Assembly (NCBI GenBank): GCA_903813345.2
Contig: CAIIXF020000001.1
Coordinates: 19,117,915-19,177,914, forward strand
Reading direction: 5' to 3'
Length of the DNA: 60,000 bases
Source: Owenia fusiformis
Lineage: Eukaryota > Annelida > Polychaeta > Sabellida > Oweniidae
This document shows positions 55,801 to 60,000 of this stretch, piece by piece. A program made the translations under genes and the position numbers. Each line of letters begins with the position of its first letter. Position 1 is the stretch's first letter. The notes below the pieces were generated by a model. The model made no database searches and had not been told where the DNA came from. It was given only the letters and a program-made list of their open reading frames with translations.

Positions 55801-56171
55801 ATTGCTGTATATGTATATGTAAAAGTGATAATTACGCCTTGAAAGAATCTCAGAACATGTATTTCTGACTTGTTCTATACATTCATGTGGTGTTTCATGA
55901 TAACATGTGGTATGTCATGATTCCAGGTGGTTTATTAATGGCTCCTAGCCCAACAGCAGGCGTCAGACAGGAGAACGCAGCTCAAGTACAGGACTTAATA
56001 AAAAGAATGCAGGACTTAGAGGACGCAGTGAATTGTTCAATATGTTTGGAGAATAAACGATCTGTAGCGTTCTTATGTGGACATGGCGCATGTCAAGTTT
56101 GTGCTCAACCTTTACGAGTCTGCCACATGTGCCGGAAACCTATAACAAAGAAAATCAATCTCTTTAACTAA
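10602..56171 (+). CDS. MIB2: Mind bomb 2, E3 ubiquitin ligase (18 coding exons, complete)
   Basis: MIB proteins ubiquitinate Delta/Jagged ligands in signal-sending cells and drive the endocytosis that activates Notch. Joining 18 exons (listed separately) gives 2778 nt, 925 residues plus stop, with every phase matching. Order: MIB/HERC2 domain (about 1-72), ZZ zinc finger (80-122), second MIB/HERC2 (about 145-230), two MIB repeats each with a G-H-G-x-W motif (about 245-316 and 320-400), ankyrin repeats (about 420-775), RING 1 (Cys800-Cys834), a short coiled coil, and RING 2 (Cys881-Cys913) near the C-terminus. Two RINGs rather than three, and the short tail ending INLFN, indicate MIB2 and not MIB1. 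Length is close to vertebrate MIB2. The ATG at 10602 has G at -3 and +4. Introns range from about 170 nt to 25 kb, and an antisense lipocalin gene sits in intron 9. Confidence 0.95.
10825..12574 (+). other. MIB2 intron 1
   Basis: AT-rich, no gene seen. About 11265-11400 is a reverse-oriented, degenerate copy of an interspersed repeat also found at 25497-25665 and 46808-46935 (motifs CAGGTGGGT and CAAGTGGGTGT). Confidence 0.7.
12575..12746 (+). CDS. MIB2: MIB2 coding exon 2: ZZ zinc finger
   Basis: Residues 75-132. ZZ-type zinc ligands are visible: Cys83, Cys86, Cys98, Cys101, Cys107, Cys110, with His116 and His120 following. The acceptor is TTTTTTGTAG and the donor GTGAGT (phase 2). Confidence 0.94.
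12747..13794 (+). other. MIB2 intron 2
   Basis: No gene seen. Positions 13200-13500 hold an AGGTCA-rich stretch, probably part of an old interspersed repeat. Confidence 0.65.
13795..13901 (+). CDS. MIB2: MIB2 coding exon 3: start of second MIB/HERC2 domain
   Basis: Residues 132-168. It contains [16 protein letters not shown], which parallels the first MIB/HERC2 domain. The domain is interrupted after GATG by the 25-kb intron 3 and continues in exon 4 (phase 1). Confidence 0.93.
13902..16087 (+). other. MIB2 intron 3, proximal part
   Basis: About 14035-14150 is a copy of a roughly 130-bp repeat family (motif AACAAATGGCAGGTAGTGAC, then AATGCCTTG). Otherwise AT-rich and without exons. At its right end (about 16025-16092) the sequence resembles diverged units of the 38-bp satellite. 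Confidence 0.6.
16093..16629. mobile_element. Foldback element (537-bp near-perfect palindrome)
   Basis: The two arms (about 16093-16345 and 16375-16629) are inverted copies around a short centre near 16360. The termini are CACTGGTGATCC and GGATCACCAGTG, flanked by a 5-bp direct repeat ATATG at 16088-16092 and 16630-16634. Each arm holds its own small palindrome: GTTACCAAAACG, four bases, then CGTTTTGGTAAC. It has no coding capacity; foldback or long-TIR non-autonomous transposon is the best description. Confidence 0.85.
16635..22003. repeat. 38-bp satellite array, about 5.4 kb (about 140 units)
   Basis: Tandem 38-bp units of two subfamilies: type A (ACATAGTCTTGAACATTCTC then AATGCATTGCCACATCAA) and type B (ACATACTCTTAGCCTTTCTC then AGTGCATGTTCACATCAT). 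The proximal part has AGCCATTCTC and TCTACATC variants; the distal part is mostly alternating A-B dimers of 76 bp with TTCACATCAT. A block of about 650 bp from 18121 recurs at 18881, an offset of 760 bp (20 units). The edges (16635-16730 and 22003-22095) are degenerate. No long reading frame crosses it. Confidence 0.95.
23172..23293 (+). repeat. Interspersed repeat, about 130-bp TGTCACCAC family
   Basis: Starts ATGTCACCACCACAAGTGGT, then TATAATCTCCAAC, ends near AACAAATAGCAGGTGGTGA and TTAGCCTTG. Related copies lie at 14035-14150, 36029-36152 and 39375-39503, all within MIB2 introns. Palindromic ends suggest a MITE. Confidence 0.65.
25497..25665 (+). repeat. Interspersed repeat, CACCCACCT family
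   Basis: Shares GCACCCACCT, ATCATGAAAAATAGG, GACCAATTTTGGTATGAA and GAAAATGAAAA in the same order with 46808-46935, and has a reverse-oriented relative at about 11265-11400. No coding capacity; likely an old non-autonomous element. Confidence 0.65.
27560..27608 (+). CDS. Candidate alternative MIB2 first exon (17 codons)
   Basis: ATG at 27560 has A at -3 and G at +4. It opens 16 codons reading [16 protein letters not shown], then one base and a GTAAGA donor. The phase (1) matches the acceptor of exon 4 at 39148, so splicing would give a product starting with a short basic peptide and lacking the first MIB/HERC2 domain and ZZ finger. A TATAAATA lies at 26923-26930 and a CRE-like TGATGTCATAAC at about 26871. 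No transcript evidence is available; phase agreement has a one-in-three chance of being accidental. Confidence 0.3.
27609..29171 (+). other. MIB2 intron 3, no feature seen
   Basis: AT-rich sequence with only short open frames lacking recognisable domains. I see no exon, RNA gene or clear repeat. Confidence 0.5.
29177..29388. mobile_element. MITE with CAGGCCCGTAGCCAGG inverted ends (212 bp)
   Basis: The left end CAGGCCCGTAGCCAGG and right end CCTGGCTACGGGCCTG are perfect inverted repeats. They are flanked by a direct AATGT at 29172-29176 and 29389-29393. The interior is G-rich with AAAATGGCC-like stretches and no transposase. The superfamily is uncertain. Confidence 0.85.
30215..30445 (+). 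repeat. Minisatellite-like TTTGATGAAAGTAATATCAC repeats
   Basis: Imperfect units of about 18-21 bp built on TTTGATGAAAGTAATATCAC recur through this stretch. A 96-codon frame here is a by-product of the repeat. Confidence 0.7.
30771..30875 (+). repeat. 53-bp tandem duplication
   Basis: Two almost identical copies begin TTTATCCCATACTTGGACGT at 30771 and 30824, differing at ACAGG versus ATAGG. They adjoin the AGATATAG repeat region that follows. Confidence 0.85.
30885..31162. repeat. Non-autonomous repeat with CGGGCAGATATAG blocks, left part
   Basis: The CGGGCAGATATAG block occurs at about 30893, 30924, 31116 and 31147. A segment with CTGCGGCCCTCGGGCAAATA (from about 31024) recurs at about 32470. 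The sequence at 30924-30990 is close to an empty version of the site into which the mariner derivative at 31163 inserted. Confidence 0.65.
31322..31522 (-). pseudogene. Mariner transposase C-terminal fragment (left arm)
   Basis: 66 codons starting [10 protein letters not shown] and containing [17 protein letters not shown], typical of the region just after the third catalytic Asp in mariner transposases. The frame ends naturally before the inverted terminus. Catalytic residues upstream are missing. Confidence 0.8.
31778..31985 (+). pseudogene. Mariner transposase C-terminal fragment (right arm)
   Basis: The plus-strand frame reads [17 protein letters not shown] then [13 protein letters not shown] and meets an early stop near 31910, so it is more decayed than the left arm. 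The Asp in LDLNP probably corresponds to the last catalytic Asp of the DDD triad. Confidence 0.7.
32157..32670. repeat. Non-autonomous repeat, right part
   Basis: Begins TATCTGCCCGCTACGTCATA, the other side of the mariner insertion site. About 32470-32560 repeats the CTGCGGCCCTCGGGCAAATA and GGATAATCCCAATATCCTGA blocks seen at about 31024-31085. No domain is recognisable. Confidence 0.55.
32671..36028 (+). other. MIB2 intron 3, distal part
   Basis: AT-rich, with short open frames only and no recognisable domain. No strong repeat or RNA gene was seen. Confidence 0.5.
36029..36152 (+). repeat. Interspersed repeat, about 130-bp TGTCACCAC family
   Basis: Contains CTTAAGTGGTGACAT, ATAGCCACCATTTTT, GGTATCTGTAACAAAT and CAGGTAGTGACA in the family order. 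It lies immediately before the 36173-36994 element. Confidence 0.6.
36173..36994. mobile_element. Non-autonomous TIR element with internal tandem repeats
   Basis: Perfect 12-bp inverted ends: ATCCCATCGAAC at 36173-36184 and GTTCGATGGGAT at 36983-36994. Inside are a CCGT/ACGT tetranucleotide run (about 36210-36279) and three diverged tandem units of roughly 135-155 bp carrying TCGAAAAGTAGTGGAGCGA, GGCACACTGTCTAATG and self-complementary AAAATGGCGG/CCGCCATTTT blocks. No transposase. A degenerate relative lies at about 22525-22620. Confidence 0.8.
36995..39147 (+). other. MIB2 intron 3, last part
   Basis: No gene or clear repeat seen; it runs to the acceptor TTTTCAG of exon 4. Short open frames here have no recognisable domains. 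Confidence 0.5.
39148..39342 (+). CDS. MIB2: MIB2 coding exon 4: second MIB/HERC2 domain
   Basis: Residues 168-233. Completes the second MIB/HERC2 domain, with [29 protein letters not shown] and YYKDHLP. Phase 1 at both ends, donor GTGAGT. Confidence 0.95.
   Translation: MVMGRSAKFWISGVGTQNQVEVSLMSHGLQALPMYIGLVTKARLTSNTYRKPQGEHIIRTIFLY
39343..42764 (+). other. MIB2 intron 4, unique part
   Basis: 39375-39503 is a copy of the 130-bp TGTCACCAC family. About 39547-39845 is an imperfect tandem duplication of about 160 bp, both copies carrying TAAATGACACTTTAATGAAT, ACATTCTGTAGAA and GATAAACATTT. The rest is AT-rich with no exon seen. Confidence 0.6.
42765..43745. repeat. 32-bp tandem repeat array, about 1 kb
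   Basis: Units of 32 bp (ATTACATTAATCATATTTCA then AACTACTCATAC) run nearly uniformly from 42765 to about 43250, then mixed with diverged units (GTACTTATACATTCCATAGA) to about 43740. It ends within about 20 nt of the exon 5 acceptor. An 86-codon frame at 43479-43739 is only repeat read-through. Confidence 0.92.
43762..43901 (+). CDS. MIB2: MIB2 coding exon 5: first MIB repeat
   Basis: Residues 233-279. Contains [14 protein letters not shown] and [14 protein letters not shown], the first half of an SH3-like MIB repeat. Acceptor ATTTGCAG, donor GTGAGT (ends phase 0). Confidence 0.93.
43902..45383 (+). other. MIB2 intron 5
   Basis: No gene. About 44558-44630 is a relic of the pogo-like family (CAGTAAAACC then TAGTGAATGCC). 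Otherwise AT-rich. Confidence 0.6.
45384..45494 (+). CDS. MIB2: MIB2 coding exon 6: end of first MIB repeat
   Basis: Residues 280-316, exactly 37 codons in phase 0. Reads [20 protein letters not shown] and [11 protein letters not shown]. Its last 58 nt and the donor are tandemly duplicated downstream (45542-45646). Confidence 0.94.
45437..45646 (+). repeat. 105-bp tandem duplication spanning the exon 6 donor
   Basis: Copy 1 is 45437-45541 and copy 2 is 45542-45646, with only about three differences. The difference within coding sequence (TTTCAT versus TTCCAT) is silent. Copy 2 contains 57 nt of exon 6 sequence (45543-45599) in the same phase, preceded by AG and followed by GTAAGG, so it could be a mini-exon of 19 codons. 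It lacks a good pyrimidine tract. Reading through the first donor meets TAA after three codons. Confidence 0.93.
45630..45845 (+). repeat. ATGGTACAGCTATATCTACAGC minisatellite
   Basis: Imperfect units of about 24-30 bp built on ATGGTACAGCTATATCTACA or ATGATACAGCTACAGTATA follow the exon 6 duplication directly. They probably arose from the TGGTACAGCTA sequence at the end of the duplicated unit. Confidence 0.8.
45846..47605 (+). other. MIB2 intron 6, remaining part
   Basis: 46808-46935 is a copy of the CACCCACCT interspersed family. The remainder is AT-rich with no exon or RNA gene seen; a 67-codon frame at 47046-47249 has no known domain. Confidence 0.55.
47606..47710 (+). CDS. MIB2: MIB2 coding exon 7: second MIB repeat
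   Basis: Residues 317-351, 35 codons, phase 0. Reads [14 protein letters not shown] and [10 protein letters not shown], the second MIB repeat with the same G-H-G-x-W motif as exon 5. Confidence 0.93.
47711..48212 (+). other. MIB2 intron 7 with pogo-like relic
   Basis: About 47731-47860 carries TACAGTAAAACCTGTCTTAG and repeated TAGTGAACACCT or TAGTGAACACTT, a truncated relic of a Tc1/pogo-like family with such termini. No gene. Confidence 0.6.
48213..48387 (+). CDS. MIB2: MIB2 coding exon 8: end of second MIB repeat and linker
   Basis: Residues 352-410. [19 protein letters not shown] and WTFNPACC end the second MIB repeat; a Gly/Asn-rich linker leads to the ankyrin domain. Ends phase 1 at GTAAGT. 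Confidence 0.93.
48388..48734 (+). other. MIB2 intron 8, proximal part
   Basis: About 48415-48560 looks like an interspersed repeat fragment with a GACAGACAGACGGACGG run and ATGGCCCCACACTATGTGGTG, a short inverted stretch. No gene. Confidence 0.45.
48735..49306 (+). repeat. 82-bp tandem array that copies the exon 9 splice acceptor
   Basis: Units of 82-83 bp each end in ATATTTTTTTAG followed by ATTCATTAG, the acceptor and first nine bases of exon 9. Decoy acceptor junctions fall before 48812, 48894, 48977, 49059, 49141 and 49223; the true one is before 49298, after a shortened 75-bp unit. Translating from each decoy in the MIB2 phase hits a stop before exon 9 (for 49223 at TAG within six codons), so only the last site keeps the frame. 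Confidence 0.93.
49298..49434 (+). CDS. MIB2: MIB2 coding exon 9: start of ankyrin region
   Basis: Residues 410-455. Reads [14 protein letters not shown] and [20 protein letters not shown], the first ankyrin-like helices. Acceptor TTTTTTTAG is the last copy of a repeated acceptor. Ends phase 0 at GTAAGT. Confidence 0.92.
49435..49939 (+). other. MIB2 intron 9 before the nested gene
   Basis: No exon seen. It lies downstream of the 3' end of the antisense lipocalin gene. Confidence 0.5.
49940..49945 (-). terminator. Poly(A) signal of the lipocalin gene
   Basis: AATAAA on the minus strand, 58 nt after the stop codon at 50003. Another lies a little further downstream within the AATAAATATAAATAAATAAT-like stretch of this strand region. 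A 3'UTR of less than 100 nt is implied. Confidence 0.65.
50003..50274 (-). CDS. Lipocalin exon 4: final strands, helix and Pro-rich tail
   Basis: Residues 123-212. YWIIKLGP and YVLARN are followed by a Lys/Glu-rich helix (155-182), a Pro-containing loop [11 protein letters not shown] (183-193) and the stop TGA. Confidence 0.92.
50003..51732 (-). CDS. Secreted lipocalin (apolipoprotein D-like), 4 exons, nested in MIB2 intron 9
   Basis: Four exons give 639 nt, 212 residues plus stop, with matching phases: 51595-51732, 51330-51393, 50545-50709 and 50003-50274. Lipocalins are secreted beta-barrel carriers of small hydrophobic ligands. Residues 1-17 are a signal peptide (hydrophobic [13 protein letters not shown]). 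The GxW lipocalin motif is GRWYQ (42-46). YWIIKLGP (123-130) and [17 protein letters not shown] (139-155) match the later conserved strands, with Arg154 as the usual Arg of motif 3. Cys63, Cys171 and Cys192 are present; Cys63 with a C-terminal Cys could form the family's disulphide. The exact subfamily is uncertain; ApoD/Lazarillo type is the closest by pattern. It is transcribed against MIB2. Confidence 0.92.
50545..50709 (-). CDS. Lipocalin exon 3: central beta strands
   Basis: Residues 68-122, starting with the completed Tyr. Contains [21 protein letters not shown] and [12 protein letters not shown]. Donor GTAAGT, phase 1. Confidence 0.9.
51330..51393 (-). CDS. Lipocalin exon 2
   Basis: Residues 47-67 plus one base: [20 protein letters not shown] region with Cys63. 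Acceptor TTTCCAG, donor GTAAGT (phase 1). Confidence 0.88.
51595..51732 (-). CDS. Lipocalin exon 1: signal peptide and GxW motif
   Basis: 46 codons, ending exactly after GRWYQ at donor GTATAC (phase 0). The ATG follows CTGAAA. Confidence 0.9.
51812..51819 (-). promoter_or_regulatory. TATA-like box of the lipocalin gene
   Basis: TATATAAA on the minus strand, about 80 nt upstream of the lipocalin ATG, which would place transcription start near 51785 and a 5'UTR of about 50 nt. Confidence 0.55.
51820..52345 (+). other. MIB2 intron 9 distal part and lipocalin upstream region
   Basis: No exon seen. Contains the upstream sequence of the lipocalin gene and, at the right end, the acceptor TACATTGCAG of exon 10. 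Confidence 0.5.
52346..52494 (+). CDS. MIB2: MIB2 coding exon 10: ankyrin repeats
   Basis: Residues 456-505. [20 protein letters not shown] and [20 protein letters not shown] are canonical ankyrin motifs. Ends phase 2. Confidence 0.95.
52495..52854 (+). other. MIB2 intron 10
   Basis: 360 nt with no other feature seen. Confidence 0.6.
52855..53011 (+). CDS. MIB2: MIB2 coding exon 11: ankyrin repeats
   Basis: Residues 505-557. [20 protein letters not shown], then [20 protein letters not shown] and NVNIQ. Phase 0 at the end. Confidence 0.95.
53297..53451 (+). CDS. MIB2: MIB2 coding exon 12: ankyrin repeats
   Basis: Residues 558-609. [20 protein letters not shown], then [20 protein letters not shown] and HAALKG. 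Ends phase 2. Confidence 0.95.
53452..53809 (+). other. MIB2 intron 12
   Basis: 358 nt with no other feature seen. Confidence 0.6.
53810..53936 (+). CDS. MIB2: MIB2 coding exon 13: ankyrin repeats
   Basis: Residues 609-651. [20 protein letters not shown] is a clear ankyrin unit. Ends phase 0 at GTGAGT. Confidence 0.95.
54018..54142. mobile_element. Pogo/Tc1-like MITE (125 bp)
   Basis: CAGTAAAACCTGT at the left and ACAGGTTTTACTG at the right are perfect inverted ends, with TA on both sides (54016-54017 and 54143-54144). It lies wholly within MIB2 intron 13. Relics with the same start occur at about 25085, 44558 and 47733. Confidence 0.9.
54196..54298 (+). CDS. MIB2: MIB2 coding exon 14: ankyrin repeat
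   Basis: Residues 652-686. [20 protein letters not shown] then [15 protein letters not shown]. Ends phase 1. Confidence 0.94.
54472..54578 (+). CDS. MIB2: MIB2 coding exon 15: ankyrin repeat
   Basis: Residues 686-721. [20 protein letters not shown], followed by a non-ankyrin insert [13 protein letters not shown]. Ends phase 0. Confidence 0.94.
54864..55039 (+). CDS. MIB2: MIB2 coding exon 16: last ankyrin repeat
   Basis: Residues 722-780. [20 protein letters not shown] then [20 protein letters not shown] closes the ankyrin domain. Ends phase 2. Confidence 0.94.
55040..55384 (+). other. MIB2 intron 16 with CTGTGCTG low-complexity stretch
   Basis: About 55182-55265 is a degenerate run built on GTGCTGTACTGAGCTG and similar words. 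No gene. Confidence 0.7.
55385..55578 (+). CDS. MIB2: MIB2 coding exon 17: first RING finger
   Basis: Residues 780-845. RING ligands: Cys800, Cys803, Cys815, His817, Cys821, Cys824, Cys831, Cys834, within [19 protein letters not shown] and MKKCLVCQ. Ends phase 1. Confidence 0.95.
55579..55926 (+). other. MIB2 intron 17
   Basis: 348 nt, AT-rich, no other feature seen. Confidence 0.6.
55927..56171 (+). CDS. MIB2: MIB2 coding exon 18: coiled coil and second RING
   Basis: Residues 845-925 and the TAA stop. [16 protein letters not shown] forms a short coiled coil; RING 2 uses Cys881, Cys884, Cys895, His897, Cys900, Cys903, Cys910, Cys913. The catalytic RING at the extreme C-terminus is typical of MIB proteins. 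Confidence 0.96.
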
Positions 56172-56304
56172 AGTGTGACCCTCAATTCTCCGCCAGATTA
56201 CAAATCTAATGATTCTCAATACGATCTAGGATTTTGGAAAATAACTGTTGACGGCACTCACTCACAAAACTGCAGTATTATTTATTGGATAGGATTGGAT
56301 TGGA

Positions 56305-56430
56305 TTGACCTGTTACAAAAATTGGAAGATTTAGGTTAAACAAACTGAATGTGCATCGACTTGAATGTCGTGCTACAAAAATTGGAAGATTTAGGTTAAA
56401 CAAACTGAATGTGCATCGACTTGAATATTC
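56305..56430 (+). repeat. 62-bp tandem duplication in the MIB2 3'UTR
   Basis: Two copies of a unit with TACAAAAATTGGAAGATTTA and AACTGAATGTGCATCGACTT, beginning at about 56314 and 56374. The copies are almost identical. Confidence 0.85.
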
Positions 56431-58268
56431 TGATTTATGCTTTAGAAGCAAATTTTGGTTCTGTATCAGTACCAAATGTTTGCAAATTGTTTATATTGAT
56501 TGCTACATGTATATTGTCAGCATAATATTCTCAGAAGTCCATAATGTATAGTTACAATACATGTAAAAATCACTTAATGGAAAAGTGAGCTGAGACAAAA
56601 GATAACACCAATTTAATATATGTTTAGCAATGTAACGTCATTGAGTATGCGAGGAATATAACAGGGCTCTTACTGGGTTATATGGGTGTGGTGGATCAGG
56701 ACTACTTTTTTACAAAATTACATCACAGTAGGAATTAGCTTGAAACTTGTTTACTCAGTTTTACATTACATTCATTTCGAATGCACAAAATATAAATAGA
56801 TATAATGAGTCGTTTTCTACCACAACCTGAATATTTCCTTGTGAAAGCCTTGTAGCATGATTGGTATTGTTGAATGCTTGATTGATTGAATGAATGATTA
56901 TTGAATGATTATCTGACTTGTTGAATGAATCATTCAATTGATTGGTTGAATCATTGTGATGAATTGATTCATATTTACATCGCTTGTTGGTTGTCTAATC
57001 AGTTGGATTGCTTCATCTATTGAATGTGGTTGTTATTAATTTGATTATGATATTATCTGAACATGTGCTACTTTGCAGATTTACATGTTTTAACTAGGAG
57101 CAAGGTTAGGCCTTATTACATCTCCTTGGTAGAACATATGATAATCATAACACAGTATGTGCATTGATTATGATAATTATACTTTTCACTATAGTACAAT
57201 GTACACATGTGTTTTATGTTGAGTAAGGGATCTGATCAAAATACCAATGTCCATCAAATAACTGCATTAGTCTGACCTCCCCCTGTTTACATAAGAACCT
57301 CAAATGATATTCAAAACTCCAATCCTGATGTCATGAGAACCTCAACTGTTGATGTCACAATTTGAAATGATGATGACAAAAATTTGTGTAAGTGTTAGAA
57401 CAAATGTACATGTGAGTATTAGTTATATGTTTCAAAAATGAATGACCTAACATAATGATACAGCCTTTGAGCCCCCCTACCTAACTTTTGACAATTATAT
57501 TGATGTTTTGAGTCAATCCCTATGAACTCTGAATTGTTTATTTACTTTATTCAGGGAGAGCGAAGAACAATCCCACAAATGCAATATTTACGTTAGCTTC
57601 ATTAAGTTTTTCATTTAGTAGCTTATTACTAAGTTATCTAGAGATAGTGATACACAATACATGTGTGTTTACATTTCCACTCTTTTTCCCAAATGAATTT
57701 AAGACTGACTGCCCTTCTTTTGAAATTATTCACCATATGAATCAACAGATAACCTGGTAATCCTCATACACATATATGTTCAATGTAATTCCTCTCCAAC
57801 TGTTATCCCAAATAATGGAATAATAATATATAATTATTATATGCGATAATAATATAGCATATAATATTATGTCATAATTCACTTGTAAAACTGATCAAGT
57901 CTTGGATCAGACCTGTATCCCGTATTTGTCTCCCCCTTCCTGCCTCGGTGGGTTGAGGACTTTGAACGAAGGGAACCAGGAAATAGTTAGGGAGTTTATC
58001 CTTGATGCAAGACAAATTCTGACCATTTGTGTGTAATATTTTTAATGACTGGCCATTTGATCCTGAGGAACCTGAGATTTTTAGAGAGAAAAAGTATTGG
58101 AGGTTTTGTGTAATCATTTATGTAATTGAGAATTAATAATATGAATGATTTTGACAAGTTGAATAGCATTGAAGTCTTAATATTTTGAGTTTGGGATGGG
58201 TACAGTTTTCTGTTTATGATAAATCAAGGTTCAGTTGTTTTGGGGAGGAAAGTTTTGACCAAGGATAA

Positions 58269-58274
58269 AATAAA
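58269..58274 (+). terminator. Candidate poly(A) signal AATAAA
   Basis: First canonical AATAAA on the plus strand after the MIB2 stop, about 2.1 kb downstream. A second one at 59186-59191 is equally plausible; without transcripts neither can be preferred. Confidence 0.3.
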
Positions 58275-59185
58275 GTGGGTTCCCCAAGGTCTAATGGTCC
58301 TGCCTGTAAGTACTAACATCTAACATATGCATGAGATGCTGTGTTGTGACAATCACTGTTTCTGAAATGGTGCTTCAAATGTGGACCAATCATAATTTAG
58401 TTGTTATGCATATCCTCCAATCACAGGGCTTCAGACCTTAACAAGTTTAGTGGTCAGTATCCATCATAGGTTGAAAAGTGCAATCGTCAATTCTCATTTT
58501 CCATTTTAGGAAATATTGTAATGGCCATCGATGGTTGAAAAAGTCATGAGATGATGTCAATTCTTTTCTGCCATTCATAGAGAATATGGTAATTGATACT
58601 GACCAGTTAAGTTACTTTTTGGATGGGATCTGGAGTCCCTGTGTTTGGTGGATGTCTTGTACCAAGTGCAATGATTCATTATCTCTTACAACAAACAGGT
58701 GTATTATATTCTACATCTGTAGAAGTATTTATAATTGAAAACTGAAGATCAACAGCAAAAGTCACCTCAATTCTTTTGCCCAAAAAGTACAAATCTTTAT
58801 GATCTTATTTTGGTTGAATCTCACTACATTGCTGTTTCAAAAATGGCATAAAGTACATCTTGAAGGCTCATCTTTCAGAAACTTTTAATTTACCCTGTAG
58901 ACCAAAAAAGAAACATTTTCATTCTGAGAAATGTTTAGTTGAAATGATTTGATAGAAAATATCTTTATTTATTTACATATAACCATTATTGATTCATTTT
59001 TATGCAATTTTGATCCCCTCCCAAGAAGTACTTTGTCACATTTTTGATATCACAATGACAATATGTACATTGAATATTTAGACATTGTACATTTAAAATT
59101 AAATTGTAAATACTCTAATGTAAATATGGGTGTACATAAAATTATGTACATATTTAGGGGAATAATATATATACAGTTCATTATC

Positions 59186-59191
59186 AATAAA
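59186..59191 (+). terminator. Candidate distal poly(A) signal AATAAA
   Basis: AATAAA in an AT-rich context about 3 kb after the MIB2 stop; would give a long 3'UTR. Confidence 0.3.
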
Positions 59192-60000
59192 ATTGTAACA
59201 TAATACATTGTACAAAACATCTATTGTACCATGCATATTTAGAGCTTACCTAGGCTAGATTTTGTAAGAATTTACCAGAAATATTATATTGTTGTAAATG
59301 TGAGTGTTGTCAAGTAAGACAATGAAAAGACAATGCCTAATTCTCTACCATAAAAGTTGCAGCCATAAATATTGCATAAAGCCTAAAGTAGGGGCTTCAC
59401 TGCCACTGGAGGAATTTTCAAAGTTTTAGGTTGTTTTTGGCTATTCACAGGTTTCTAAGGTGAAATCACCTATTATCTTCAAATAAAATACTATGTAATG
59501 GGTATTTTTGGTAATTTTTAGCAAAACGAATATATACTTCTCAAAAAAAGTTAAGGACCAGTGGTTTTCCTCATAGGTTTACATGTTAACCCCCATATTT
59601 GTTTGAACGACTATATATTGTATTTTTCTGATGCCAAATATACCAACTATACAGTAGCTTTATTACTAGTATGCATGTCACCCATTCATCATATATACAC
59701 AAATATGCTAGAATGTTATATGCTGATCTCAATAGCATTGTTAGAGTCTTGTCAGTATTTCAGTTTAGCTAAATATATACAGATTTATACAACATGAAAA
59801 ATATATTTATTTTATGTTTAGTCAAGTAAAGTCACATGTCCAATTATACCGTCCTTGATCTTACCACATTCACTGTATAATCAGGTGTTGACAGCTATGA
59901 TTGGGGGAAGGGAAGGATCCATGGCCCATTTATACCCAAGAGGAAGAAATATAAATATATTATATAAAACTATAACTCTGGCAAAATATGAGGAAAAACA

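Larger units (their letters stand above)
56172..60000 (+). other. MIB2 3'UTR and downstream region, no further gene seen
   Basis: Contains a tandem duplication at about 56305-56430, a TTGAATGA-type low-complexity stretch at about 56876-56960, and poly(A) signal candidates at 58269-58274 and 59186-59191. No convincing frame. Confidence 0.55.

Noticed and set aside
10602-56171. Assignment as MIB1
   Set aside because: Only two RING fingers are present and the C-terminal architecture matches MIB2; MIB1 has three RINGs.

Overview
This is animal nuclear DNA: AT-rich, with spliced genes, GT-AG introns, satellites and nested transposons. The main gene is a Mind bomb 2 (MIB2) orthologue. Abundant molluscan-type repeats and frequent tacatgta-like motifs suggest a marine lophotrochozoan, probably a bivalve; that taxon is inferred, not shown.

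Layout. Positions 1-2253 hold no clear gene, only a degenerate tRNA-Ala-like sequence. Positions 2262-9165 are a hAT DNA transposon remnant (8-bp target duplication ACAAGTAT) interrupted by an apparently full-length LINE of about 6 kb (13-14-bp target duplication, poly(A) tail, open ORF1 and ORF2, and a 2A-like motif in ORF2).

From 10602 to 56171 (+) lies the complete MIB2 coding sequence in 18 exons. Summed exon lengths give 2778 nt, 925 codons plus stop, with all phases compatible: two MIB/HERC2 domains around a ZZ zinc finger, two MIB-specific repeats, an ankyrin domain and two C-terminal RINGs. Intron 3 is about 25 kb. It contains a 5.4-kb array of a 38-bp satellite, a 537-bp foldback element at the satellite edge, several MITEs, a palindromic mariner derivative, and a candidate alternative first exon at 27560-27608. 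Intron 4 ends in a 32-bp satellite directly before exon 5. Two splice boundaries have been tandemly duplicated: the exon 6 donor and the exon 9 acceptor (six decoy copies).

A complete four-exon lipocalin gene (212 aa, secreted) lies on the opposite strand inside MIB2 intron 9, with its own TATA-like box and poly(A) signal. Downstream of the MIB2 stop there is a 3'UTR or intergenic region with two candidate poly(A) signals and no further gene seen.

MIB2 is an E3 ubiquitin ligase of Notch-ligand endocytosis; the lipocalin is an unrelated passenger in its intron. The LINE and hAT pair is independent mobile DNA upstream.
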